The notes under the pieces are model-generated. The model saw only the letters and a program-made list of their open reading frames with translations. It had not been told where the DNA came from and made no database searches. A stretch of DNA of 64,000 nucleotides, from NCBI RefSeq assembly GCF_019263595.1, contig NZ_JADQDD010000001.1, forward strand, positions 62,001-126,000. The letters run 5' to 3'. Below are positions 43,392 to 52,056 of the stretch, one piece after another (the first letter of the stretch is position 1; every line of letters begins with the position of its first letter). The position numbers and the translations under genes are program-made. The stretch is from Pseudonocardia sp. KRD291. GTDB lineage: Bacteria; Actinomycetota; Actinomycetes; Mycobacteriales; Pseudonocardiaceae.

Positions 43392-43412
43392 ATGTCGAAT
43401 GTCATTCGAGCA
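43392..43412. promoter_or_regulatory. Candidate TetR operator, site 2
   Basis: The left arm is ATGTCGAATG; the core TCGAATG, one base, CATTCGA (43395-43409) is perfectly symmetric. The arm is the complement of the right arm of site 1 at 32521-32530. It is 57 bases from the Rieske start codon. Confidence 0.55.
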
Positions 43413-43987
43413 TTGAGCTCTTCCTCTGTCAAGGTGGCTGAGTGGTCGGTCCCGCACCGCCTTACCTGCAGTTCAGCTGAGCGCAAATGCGCCTTCTTGC
43501 TGCTGTGACTGTCACCATCTGAGGTGGCATCGAGCCCAGCGCCTGTCTCGACACGCGTTGACCGCGGACAGCCCAAATGCTGGGGCGTCGGCCGGCGTGG
43601 CGCAGCCGTCTCCGCTACGCCCCCCGGGAGGGCAGGTGTACCCCTACGCCACAGGGCTCGCCGCCACCGACGGTCGGACAGATTCGGTGGCGGCAACGGT
43701 TGCACCGCAGCCGTCGTCGCGTCGAGGTCGGACCAGGTCGCGTTAACCCGCCGCACATTGCGTCTACGTCCGCCTGACCGGACGGAACTGCTGCCTGGTT
43801 CGGTTGACTCCTACCCCGGGAAGACTCAGCCACTCAGGAAGGAGCCTCATCGTGCCCCAAGCCGTGCCCTGCGGCGTTGCCCCCGCGAACTGGCCTTGCG
43901 TCTGATGGAAGACTCCGTACCACCCGTCGCACGTCACCCGCGCTGTCGGCCGTCGCGTCGACCGGCTCGAGGCTCCGTCGCTGGCTG
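43413..43987. other. Non-coding region before the istB remnant
   Basis: 575 bases with no supported gene; several short arginine- and serine-rich open frames lack resemblance. Part may be further IS21 debris (istA end) but I cannot show it. Confidence 0.4.
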
Positions 43988-44630
43988 GGGCAGTCGAGCT
44001 GGATCCACGACGAGTTCCTGGCCGCCTGCCTACAGCGCGAGGTAGCCGCCCGCGAGGCCCACGGCGGCGAGAGCCGCGTCCGCGCCTACCGGTTCCGTCC
44101 ACGGAAGTCGTTGGAGGACTCCGACTTCGACGACCAGCGCGCTCCGTGAAACGGGAGGCGATCACGCATCTGGGTACGTTGGACTTCATCATCGTCCGAG
44201 GCAACTGTCACGGTCCTCGGCCCTCCCGGGCGCTGAGAAGACGCACCTCCCGGTCGAGCTCGGATCCGGGTCCTCAGGCTGGGCGCCGCACCCTGTTCGC
44301 CACCGCCGCCGAATGGGTCGCCCGTCTCGCCGACGCCCACCACGCCAACCGCTTGCAGGACGAACTCGTCAACTCGCCCAGGTCCCGCTACTGATGATCG
44401 GTGAGGTCGGCTACATACCGTCGAGGCCGAAACGGTCAACCTGATCTACCACCTCGTCATCCTGCTGCGCATGGGCCAGCATGATCGTCACCAGCAACAA
44501 CCCCTCGGTCGCTCGGGCCCAGCCTTCGGCGACGACGTCTTGGCCGCCGCAATGATCAACCCGCCTCGACTCATCGGTCTGATCGGCGGCGACACGTTCA
44601 GGCGCCCAGCCACCGTTCCTTCGGAAGCAC
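43988..44630 (+). pseudogene. Degenerate IS21-family istB (ATPase) remnant
   Basis: Pieces in several frames follow IstB in order: WIHDEFLAACLQREVAAREAHGGE ending in ALKREAITHLGTLDFI, then a disrupted P-loop (NCHGPRPSR), RTLFATAAEWVARLADAHHANRLQDELV, IGEVGYIP, EAETVNLIYHLV and GDDVLAAAMIN. Frame changes and lost bases separate them. No intact istA partner or end repeats can be seen. The remnant separates the Rieske operon promoter from the GntR gene. Confidence 0.75.
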
Positions 44631-45395
44631 CGGTTGGTCAAGACGGCCGTTCGCTCCGAGCACACGCTCGAACTGCTGGAGATGGCGGAGCATCGCCTTC
44701 GACGCACGGTCGGCATCGCCTGCCGCGACCGCTCGGGCGATGCTCCGATGAGCTCGTCGGGTGTCGGTCATGTCCTGTCCGGACAGCTGCTCCCCCGGGA
44801 CGTGCCATGTCAGCTCCTGCCCGAACGCTGCGATGACGACACGAAGGATCTCGTTGTTGCTGCACACTCCGAGCGCCTCATGAAACTCCACCGACGGTGC
44901 CCATGCCTCGCTCGGCGAGGTGCCGGCCTCGGCCAACGCGAGCAACCAGCCGCGCTGTTCGTCCGACGCGGAACGGGCGGCCGCTGCGGCAGCGGCCGGC
45001 TCGACGAGCTGGCGGAACTCGGAGAACGCCCGCATCGACGTCTCGGCGAGAGTCAACAGGAGCGCCAACGAGCGCGTCACCTGACTCAGATCGGGCCGGG
45101 CCACGCGAATCCCGCCGTGCGGGCCGCGCCTGATCTCGATCAGCCCATCGGACTCGAGCAGCCGCAGGGCTTCTCGCACGGTTCCGCGGCTGAAGCCGTG
45201 CTCGGCGATCAGGCTGGCCTCAGGGGGCAGAGGCTCCCCGACCTGCATCCCGCGTCCGAGGATCTGCCCGCGCAGCCGGTCGGCAAGCACGTCGGAAGCC
45301 TTCGGAAGACGAGGTTGCCGCCTCGTCGGGGATGACGTGGGCACGTCCGAATCCGCAGGTTTCACGCCGTCCACGTCATGCTCCGCCACAGTCAT
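44598..45395 (-). CDS. GntR-family regulator, FadR/FCD subfamily
   Basis: A 265-residue regulator. A 30-residue N-terminal tail precedes the winged helix (GEPLPPEASLIAEHGFSRGTVREALRLLESDGLIEIRRGPHGGI), and an FCD domain follows (FRQLVEPAAAAAAAR ... SVEFHEALGVCSNNEIL). The ATG at 45395 is the best start; upstream codons run antisense to nothing clear but lack resemblance. Target and ligand unknown; the neighbours are an MBL hydrolase and acyl-CoA genes. Confidence 0.88.
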   Translation of the reverse strand: MTVAEHDVDGVKPADSDVPTSSPTRRQPRLPKASDVLADRLRGQILGRGMQVGEPLPPEASLIAEHGFSRGTVREALRLLESDGLIEIRRGPHGGIRVARPDLSQVTRSLALLLTLAETSMRAFSEFRQLVEPAAAAAAARSASDEQRGWLLALAEAGTSPSEAWAPSVEFHEALGVCSNNEILRVVIAAFGQELTWHVPGEQLSGQDMTDTRRAHRSIARAVAAGDADRASKAMLRHLQQFERVLGANGRLDQPVLPKERWLGA

Positions 45396-45477
45396 ACACT
45401 CCGGGCGTGCCCTGCCCCGCAGGAGCCCCTTCCGCTGGAAAGCATAATGAACCACACGGATAGGCCCCCACCCGGGC

Positions 45478-47208
45478 TCAATGGATCTCGAGGCCCGCGG
45501 CCTCCAACTTGCGGTAGAGCGTCGAGCGCGAGATACCCAGCAGCGCTGCCGCGGCCCTCTTGTTGCCACGGGTCTCGCTCATCGCGTCCATGATGGCGCT
45601 CAGCTCTGCCTGCTCGAACCTGCTCATCCTCCGTCGATAGGCACTGGTCCGCAGCTCTACCGGCAGATCGCCCACCCGCACCTCCGCCCGACGCGACGTG
45701 GCGACCGCGCGCTCGATCGCAGCACGCAGTCCTCCGGTGTTCGCCGGCCACGGCATACGAAGCAGCAGCGCGACAACCTCTGGCGCCAGCCGGCGGGAAT
45801 CGGCGAAGTGCCGGGCCAGTGCCGGCACGTCGCCGATGCGGTTGCTCAGCGGTGGGAGCACGACGACAACGGCTCTCTGCTGCCCGTTCCCGGCCGGCAG
45901 AGCCATGACCTCGACACCGGCTGTCGCCAGACAGCGCCAACCACCCGCTCGGGCCTCGTCGAGTAGCGCCGTCACGCAGCTGATCGCGGACGGCGACAGC
46001 CTGTCGATATGCCGGACGATCACGCTGCCCGGCTCGCCGTCGAGCTGCGCGCGCAGGCGCCCAATCCACCAGGACGGGCCGTCGACCGACATGGTCGAGG
46101 CGTCCTGGACGACCAGACTCCCACCGCCGCAGTGCTCGTGTGCGGCCACCGCCACGGCCGTCTTGCCCACTCCGGGCTCACCGCACACCACGACGATCTG
46201 GTGAGCCGCGGTGGCGGCGACCTCGCCGCAGGCCCGCAACCAGGCCGGGTCGGAGCCGACCAGTCCGGGCAGTGGCCGCACACGAGGACTGACGCACCCG
46301 GGTTCCCGCATCCCGGGCGCCTCCTTGATCTCGACGATGGCGCCGATCGATGTGCCGCCGTCATACAACTCCTCGCTGCGCACAACGAGCTGACGGCCAC
46401 CCGGAAGCTCGAGGTCGGACGAGGCGGAGTCGGAGGACATCAGCAGACGCGAGATGTGCTCCCACAGCAGAGCCTGCTCGGTGGCATCGAGAAGCTGCGC
46501 AGCGCGCGGTGACGTGATGAGCATCTGATCGCTGATCACGAAGAAGTCCCGTCGCCCGCGACGGGACGCAGCCAGGAACCGGTCGAGCAACGCGCGCTCC
46601 CGGGCCGACTGCTGTGCGAGCAGTCGCTGTCCGATCGTCTCGGCGGTCTGCTCGGCGATGAAGTTGATCACCTTGTTGTCGTGGTTGGCCACGCACGTGA
46701 CGTCCAGCAGACCCTGCAGCCGCAGATCTGCCCCGAAGATGGGCACACCGACGCAGGTGAACTGACGAAGCTCCTCCGCGTAATGCTCGTGCCCGTCGAC
46801 CCGCACACGACGGCCGAGCTCGATCGCCGTGCCGACTCCGTTCGTACCGACCTCCCGCTCGGCGAAGATGAACCCCGTTGCGGCCGACACCGCGTCGAGG
46901 CGGGAGAGCAACTGCGTCGTGGCCGACCGGCGGTCGATGATGCGACCTGCGGGATCGGTCAGGAGGAAGGAGAGCCCGACGTCCCCAAGGCGCTCGTTGA
47001 CGTGATCCAGAACCGGCTTCGCTGCCCGGATGAGGGGGGCCTCCGCATCGACGTCGGGGGCGTAGCGGGGAGAGATGTGGTCGGCCGAGACGTCGAGGTA
47101 CGAGCAACGCCGCCACGACACGGCGATGTCAGGCCGAGCCGATCGGGGGATGTCGCCAGCGAGGAAACGCTCGCGATCGCGCTCGACGGAGCGCTCCCGG
47201 ATCGTCAT
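45478..47208 (-). CDS. GAF-domain Fis-family activator (second copy)
   Basis: A 576-residue regulator of the same layout as that at 27432. The GAF sensor has FIFAEREVGTNGVGTAIELG and FTCVGVPIFG; the AAA+ part has a P-loop-like CGEPGVGKT but no GAFTGA and is short; the C-terminal Fis helix-turn-helix is GNKRAAAALLGISRSTLYRKLEAAGL. It is not a sigma-54 activator. It starts at 47208 with GAGG upstream and lies just downstream of, and on the same strand as, the MBL hydrolase, probably with its own promoter. Confidence 0.9.
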   Translation of the reverse strand: MTIRERSVERDRERFLAGDIPRSARPDIAVSWRRCSYLDVSADHISPRYAPDVDAEAPLIRAAKPVLDHVNERLGDVGLSFLLTDPAGRIIDRRSATTQLLSRLDAVSAATGFIFAEREVGTNGVGTAIELGRRVRVDGHEHYAEELRQFTCVGVPIFGADLRLQGLLDVTCVANHDNKVINFIAEQTAETIGQRLLAQQSARERALLDRFLAASRRGRRDFFVISDQMLITSPRAAQLLDATEQALLWEHISRLLMSSDSASSDLELPGGRQLVVRSEELYDGGTSIGAIVEIKEAPGMREPGCVSPRVRPLPGLVGSDPAWLRACGEVAATAAHQIVVVCGEPGVGKTAVAVAAHEHCGGGSLVVQDASTMSVDGPSWWIGRLRAQLDGEPGSVIVRHIDRLSPSAISCVTALLDEARAGGWRCLATAGVEVMALPAGNGQQRAVVVVLPPLSNRIGDVPALARHFADSRRLAPEVVALLLRMPWPANTGGLRAAIERAVATSRRAEVRVGDLPVELRTSAYRRRMSRFEQAELSAIMDAMSETRGNKRAAAALLGISRSTLYRKLEAAGLEIH

Positions 47209-47279
47209 CTGTGACCTCGCGATCTCCGGCCGGCGAGAGGTATCGGCCTCGTGGACGGCGCCCGACTCCGCCCATTTAG

Positions 47280-47285
47280 ATTATA
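47280..47285 (-). promoter_or_regulatory. Candidate -10 element for the Fis regulator
   Basis: On the minus strand TATAAT lies in a short AT-rich island (47274-47292), about 70 bases before the regulator start. No clear -35 is seen at the usual distance. Confidence 0.4.
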
Positions 47286-47311
47286 CTAATTGACCGCCGA
47301 CTGACCATCAG

Positions 47312-48100
47312 TCACTCGAAGCAGTTCGGTGCGTGCTTGAACTCGGCCCAGTCCTCCGGGTCGTGGCTGATCCAGATGGTGGCGTCGGCGGAGTCGCGGA
47401 GCAGGTTGAGCCGCCGGATCGATCTCAGCGCCTGGACCGTGTCGGCGTCGTGGGGCATCGGGGCGATCATCGTCAGCGCGTCCCGCAGGTGCACCGTGTC
47501 GCCGGTGAGGATGAAGTTGCGACCCGGCAGCCGAACCAGAAGGCTCAGCTCGCCCGGGGTGTGGCCCGGGGTGAACAGGATGACGATGCTTCCGTCGCCG
47601 AACACGTCATGATCGATGCCTGGTACCTCGAGCACGTTACGACCGCGGAGCGGCTCGATGTCGGCCTGCCGGAAGAACCCCGCCCCGGCCGGGTCGGGCC
47701 AGAACCCGAACCTCATGTCGCCCTCGCCCACGTAGAACTGGGCGTCCGGGAAGAGGTACAGCCCGCCGGTATGGTCGAAGTGCGTGTGCGAGGCGATCAC
47801 GTACTTGATATCGGACAGCTTGTAACCCAGGGCTTTGAGCTGAGCGTCCACCGTCTGGTCCGGGGTGAACCGCAGGCCGAGATGCTCGGCGAGTGGCCCG
47901 TAGACTCCCTCGGGATCGGTGGCCGCCGCCGGGACCAGGCCGGTGTCGAAAAGCACCAGCCCCCTCGGGTGTTCGATGAGGTAGGCGGGCATCGGGATCG
48001 TGCACTCGCCTGCTGCACCGAGTAGGAGCAGGGACTTGTCGACGGTGAAGGTGGGCGAGTCAAGCGCCCACATCCGCTTGGCCGTTCCAGGGGAAGCCAT
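47312..48100 (-). CDS. MBL-fold hydrolase, N-acyl homoserine lactonase-like
   Basis: A 262-residue metallo-beta-lactamase-fold protein. The zinc motif is SHTHFDHTGG (H-x-H-x-D-H), with further ligands H in TPGHTPGELS, D in TGDTVHL and H in WISHDPED. The layout (EHPRGLVLFDTGL opening) resembles AttM/AiiA-type lactonases. It may quench quorum lactones, or hydrolyse lactones made by BVMOs nearby. AAGGAG precedes the ATG. Confidence 0.88.
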   Translation of the reverse strand: MASPGTAKRMWALDSPTFTVDKSLLLLGAAGECTIPMPAYLIEHPRGLVLFDTGLVPAAATDPEGVYGPLAEHLGLRFTPDQTVDAQLKALGYKLSDIKYVIASHTHFDHTGGLYLFPDAQFYVGEGDMRFGFWPDPAGAGFFRQADIEPLRGRNVLEVPGIDHDVFGDGSIVILFTPGHTPGELSLLVRLPGRNFILTGDTVHLRDALTMIAPMPHDADTVQALRSIRRLNLLRDSADATIWISHDPEDWAEFKHAPNCFE

Positions 48101-48119
48101 GATCGTCTCCTTCTTGGGA

Positions 48120-48340
48120 TCAGCTGTTGACCGGGATTCCGGTTGGGACGTTCAGAGCGACGCTGCTGGGCCCGCGCTCGACCCGGCCACACTCCTTGCG
48201 CGGCACCGGCATGATCTGCTCGGCGAAGTACTGCATCTGAGCCTCGATCACCCTCTGGCTGTAAGTGGTGCTCGGTCTGGAACCAGCAGTCGAAGCCGGG
48301 CTGGTCGGCGATGATGTCTTGGCGCACCAGGGACTGGCCG
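48120..48340 (-). pseudogene. Collapsed luciferase-like (LLM) flavoprotein remnant
   Basis: On the minus strand an N-terminal-type LLM piece (VRQDIIADQPGFDCWFQTEHH) is followed directly, in another frame, by a C-terminal-type piece (SQRVIEAQMQYFAEQIMPVPRK) ending at a stop at 48120. Almost the whole TIM barrel between them is gone, which is an internal deletion. The remnant sits 20 bases upstream of the MBL gene and on the same strand, so it was probably in its operon. Confidence 0.65.
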
Positions 48341-48455
48341 GGGCTCTGTTATGGACCCTCCGATTTCGATCGCCACGGCGGTGCTCCGTTCTCCAGCCGA
48401 GGCCGATCGCTGGTCGTGTCCCTGTCGGGCCGGACGCCTTAACGTCCCGGTCGGG

Positions 48456-49208
48456 TCATTGGGTCGAGTAGCCGCCGTCGATCACGAGCTCTGAACCGGT
48501 CACGTACGACGCCTCGTCCGAGGCCAGGAAGAGCACGCCGTAGGAGATCTCCTCAGGCCGCCCCATACGTTGCAGCGGCGTCGCGCCGACGATGATCGGG
48601 ATGACCTCGGCCGGTACGTCGTCGGACACCATCGGGGTGTCGACGATCCCGGGGTGCACCGAGTTGACGCGGATGCCCGCACCGGCGAATTCGATGGCCG
48701 CGGTCTTGGTGAGCAGCCGAACAGCACCCTTGGTGGCCTGGTAGGCGGTGGCCCCGCCGCTGCCGATGAGGCCGTAGATCGAGGAGGTGTTGATGATGGA
48801 CCCGCCGCCCGCCCGGCGCATCGCCGCGGCCGCGGCCTTCATCCCCAGCCAGACCCCCGTCTGGTTGGTCGCGATGACCCGGTCCCAGCTCTCGCGGGCG
48901 GTCGCCTCGACGCCGGCCATGTCGAGGACTCCGGCGTTGTTGACCAGGATGTCGAGCCGTCCGAAGCGCTCCTCGGCCAGCGCCACCGCAGCGTCCCAGC
49001 CGTCCTCGTCGCGGACGTCGAACACGTGAGCGACGACCTCGTGCCCCTTCGCCGTGAGAGTCTCCGCCACAGCGCCCAGCTCATCGGCGCGAATGTCCCC
49101 GATCACCAGCCGCGCGCCCTCGGAGGCGAGCAGCGACGCGTGCGCGGCCCCTTGCCCCCGCGCCGCGCCGCTGATCAGCGCGACCTTGCCGGCAAGCCTG
49201 TCAGCCAT
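48456..49208 (-). CDS. Short-chain dehydrogenase/reductase
   Basis: A 250-residue classical SDR with SGAARGQG, NNAG, a serine in INTSSIYG and YQATK (Y-x3-K); the end is VIDGGYSTQ. IGDIR after strand two points to NAD. Resembles 3-alpha/20-beta-hydroxysteroid and cyclic-alcohol dehydrogenases. The ATG at 49208 has AAGGAG upstream and lies inside the end of the FmdB-like gene (eight-base overlap). Confidence 0.9.
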   Translation of the reverse strand: MADRLAGKVALISGAARGQGAAHASLLASEGARLVIGDIRADELGAVAETLTAKGHEVVAHVFDVRDEDGWDAAVALAEERFGRLDILVNNAGVLDMAGVEATARESWDRVIATNQTGVWLGMKAAAAAMRRAGGGSIINTSSIYGLIGSGGATAYQATKGAVRLLTKTAAIEFAGAGIRVNSVHPGIVDTPMVSDDVPAEVIPIIVGATPLQRMGRPEEISYGVLFLASDEASYVTGSELVIDGGYSTQ

Positions 49209-49683
49209 CTCGTTCTCCTTCGGTCGTCGACATGGTCGGCGCACCGCGTTCACGGGGGCCACTGCGGGCTGCGGGTGTCGAATGTGTGTGGGTATGCCCT
49301 CCCCCGCGGGAGTGCCCGTGGTCGTGAGACACCGGATCGGCCGCTGGTCCGGCGCTCTCTTTGAGGGAGCGTTCCTGGCGCTCCAGCTCCCGGTCGAGGC
49401 TGCGGTTGTCCCCCCTGGCCCTGGCGACCCACGTGCGGGCGGCGTCGGGCGTCATGTGGCAGAGCCCGGGCACGTCCCGGTTGTCCAGGCACAGCGATCG
49501 TTCGGACGCGGCCGGCGTGCGCTCGACCGGCGGTGCCGCCCGACCGGAGAGCCCGACCGCGGAGAACCGGCGCCGGGCGGGTGCCCGGCAGGCCGGGCAC
49601 TGCATCGTCGGTGGCACCGGTCTGGACACGAAGTGCTCGCTCACGCCGTCGCAGGCCTCGCACCGGTAGTCGACGATGATCAT
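49201..49683 (-). CDS. FmdB-like zinc-ribbon protein with histidine-rich tail
   Basis: A 160-residue protein. The first 45 residues are a zinc ribbon (DYRCEACDGVSEHFVSRP, then MQCPACRAPARRRFS; two C-x2-C pairs) as in FmdB regulatory proteins. The rest is low-complexity with a histidine-rich stretch (HDHGHSRGGGHTHTHS) that could bind metal. It overlaps the CoA-ligase stop (ATGA) and the SDR start, so it is expressed with them. Role unknown. Confidence 0.75.
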   Translation of the reverse strand: MIIVDYRCEACDGVSEHFVSRPVPPTMQCPACRAPARRRFSAVGLSGRAAPPVERTPAASERSLCLDNRDVPGLCHMTPDAARTWVARARGDNRSLDRELERQERSLKESAGPAADPVSHDHGHSRGGGHTHTHSTPAARSGPRERGAPTMSTTEGERDG

Positions 49684-51326
49684 CGCGGTGCCTCCGCCCG
49701 GTGCCGGTCGCGGGCGTCGGCCTCGCCGAACCTGGCCCGCAGGACCTTCTTGTCGAACTTGCCCACCCCGGTTTTCGGGATGGCATCGACGAACAGGAAC
49801 TCCTCGGGAACCCACCACCGGGGGAAGTGCTCCAGCAAGTACGCCGTGAGCTCGTCGGAGGTGACCGGTGAGCGGGTCACGACACAGGCGAGCGGGCGTT
49901 CCATCCACTTGTCGTGCGGCACGGCCACCACCGATGCCTCCACGACCGCCGGGTGCGCCATCAGGGAGTTCTCCAGCTCCACCGAGGAGATCCACTCCCC
50001 ACCGCTCTTGATCAGGTCTTTGGAACGGTCGGTCAGCTGCACGTAGCCGTCCGGGTCAATCACCCCGACGTCGCCGGTCTTGAACCAGCCCTGCGCGTCG
50101 TAGCTGGCCGGGCTGCGTGGGTCGTCGTAGTAGGCGCTGGCCATCCACGGCGAGCGCAGGTGGTACTCGCCGACGGCCTTGCCATCCCACGGCAGGTCGG
50201 TTCCGCCCTCGTCGACGAGCCTGACCTCGCACAGTGGTAGCGGCAGACCCTGCTTGCCGCGGATGTCGTAGACCTCGTCCTCGGGGACGTGGTCGTGCTT
50301 GCTCTTCAACGCCGTGAACGTGACCAACGGCGACGCCTCCGTCATGCCCCAGCCCTGCGGCACCACGATGTCGTGCGTGTCCTTGAACCACTTCATCAGC
50401 CCGCGGGGTGGGGCCTGCCCACCCAGCCAGAGCACGTCTAGGGAGGAGACGTCGTAGTGCGGGTCGTCGCGTTCGAGCAGGTCGCGCATCATCACGCCGA
50501 TCGTCACCGCGCCGACGGCGTGGGTGATCTTGTGCCGGTCGATGAGCTCCAGATAGTGCTTCGGCTCGGGGTGCGGACCGGGCAGCACCAACGTCGCACC
50601 CTGCAGGGCGGCGGCGAAGGGGATGCCCCAGCTGTTGGCGTGGAACATCGGGCTGATCGCGAGGAAGGTCGCCTCCTCGCGCACCCCGATCGAGCCGTGC
50701 AGGCACAGGGCCAGGGTGTGCAGCACCACGCTTCGGTGGCTGTAGAGCACACCCTTGGGGTCCCCGGTCGTGCCCGACGTGTAACACATCGCGGACGCGG
50801 TTGTCTCGGGGAGGTCGGGGAACTCCAGCTTTCCGTCCTGTGCGGCGAGCAGCTCCTCGTAGGAGTGGACGGGACTCAGCGTGGTCTCGGGCACCTGGTC
50901 GGCGAGCACGACGAAGGCCTGCACACCGGGCAGTTCCGGGGCGAGCCGCTCGATCAGCGGGATCTGGTCGGGTTCGATCAGCAGCACCCGGTCGCCGGCG
51001 TGGTTGATGATGTAGGCGATCTGCTCGTCGAACAGCCGCAGGTTCACGGTATGCAGCACGGCACCCATGCACGGCACGCCGAAGTAGGCCTCGTAATGGC
51101 GGTGGGTATTCCAGGCCAGCGTCCCGACCCGATCGCCGGGGCCCACGCCCAGCGCGGCCAATGCTTGGGCGAGCTTGCGCGCTCGCACCGCGTACTCGGC
51201 GTAGGTGTAGCTGGTGTCCGCACCGTCACCGGTCCGGGAGATGACGCACTTGTCGCCGAACAGCCGTTCCGCACGCCAGAGCAGCTGCTTTATCAACAGC
51301 GGCCGATCCATGATCAGGCCGTCCAT
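49680..51326 (-). CDS. Long/medium-chain acyl-CoA ligase (AMP-forming)
   Basis: A 548-residue ANL enzyme close to medium/long-chain fatty-acid ligases: YTSGTTGDPKGVLYSHRS, SPMFHANSWG, GWGMTEASP, WFKTGDVG, and KTGVGKFDKKVLR with the catalytic lysine. The ATG at 51326 has GGAGG five bases upstream (51332-51336), better than the upstream ATG at 51353. It heads an operon with the FmdB-like and SDR genes. A 17-base palindrome lies 63 bases upstream. Confidence 0.92.
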   Translation of the reverse strand: MDGLIMDRPLLIKQLLWRAERLFGDKCVISRTGDGADTSYTYAEYAVRARKLAQALAALGVGPGDRVGTLAWNTHRHYEAYFGVPCMGAVLHTVNLRLFDEQIAYIINHAGDRVLLIEPDQIPLIERLAPELPGVQAFVVLADQVPETTLSPVHSYEELLAAQDGKLEFPDLPETTASAMCYTSGTTGDPKGVLYSHRSVVLHTLALCLHGSIGVREEATFLAISPMFHANSWGIPFAAALQGATLVLPGPHPEPKHYLELIDRHKITHAVGAVTIGVMMRDLLERDDPHYDVSSLDVLWLGGQAPPRGLMKWFKDTHDIVVPQGWGMTEASPLVTFTALKSKHDHVPEDEVYDIRGKQGLPLPLCEVRLVDEGGTDLPWDGKAVGEYHLRSPWMASAYYDDPRSPASYDAQGWFKTGDVGVIDPDGYVQLTDRSKDLIKSGGEWISSVELENSLMAHPAVVEASVVAVPHDKWMERPLACVVTRSPVTSDELTAYLLEHFPRWWVPEEFLFVDAIPKTGVGKFDKKVLRARFGEADARDRHRAEAPR

Positions 51327-52056
51327 GCCCACCTCCGAGCTCGACCCATCCACCAGACGACGCTAACCGCGGGAGCGGGACGTGGCGTGTGTCACTTCGT
51401 GACACGCCTCCGCTTCGATACCCGGACCGGCCATCGCGCGGTCCGATGCGGGCCGGGCCCGGCTGTGGTGAGTGTTGGGCGTGTCGCATTCTGACGCACT
51501 CCCGGAGGAGCGGGTCGGCACACGACGTCCGAGGCGGCGGCGATCGTGATGCAGGCCGCATCCGCGGCGCCGGGCCGCACGACGCGTGGCCTACCGGCCA
51601 TTCACGGCCGGCGCCAGAAGGTGGGACGCGCGCCGGGAGTACACCCCGAAGTCCGGACTGACATTCACGTTCTGAATCTGACCCGCACACGCCACCCGCG
51701 GGGCGGACAAGTGTCGGGGGACCGCTCTCGCTCACCGCAGCGTGGTCGTCAGGTAGGCGATGTTGTCCGCATTCGGGGGCGAGAACCTGACCGCGACGCA
51801 GCTCGGTCAGCACGGGACCGACCTGGTGATCCTGGTCCGTCCAAGGCACGGGAGGAACGTTCGCGACGCCGACGTGTACGACAACGCGACACGGCGTCCT
51901 GACATCCGTTCAGGGAAGGCGCCGCATCCCCTGGTCCCGTCTCTTCCCGGTGCGGCTGGAGCGGGCGCCGCGTCGGGCCGGACTTGTGCGGTTCCAGGGG
52001 TCACGCTCAATCGCGGATCAGAGCTCCCGTTCCCGTCCCCAGCCCGCGGGCCGCCG
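51327..52056. other. Long non-coding stretch
   Basis: About 730 bases between the ligase start and the end of the hydrolase gene. It has the palindrome at 51389-51405 and otherwise only arginine-rich open frames with no resemblance. It could be a decayed gene; I cannot identify one. Confidence 0.4.
51389..51405. promoter_or_regulatory. Palindrome upstream of the CoA ligase
   Basis: GTGTCAC, three bases, GTGACAC: perfect seven-base arms, widened by GGC and GCC. The position fits an operator of the ligase-FmdB-SDR operon. Confidence 0.5.

Noticed and set aside
44770-44790. Palindrome CTGTCCGGACAG as a regulatory site
   Set aside because: Lies inside the coding sequence of the GntR gene and is explained by codons LSGQD.
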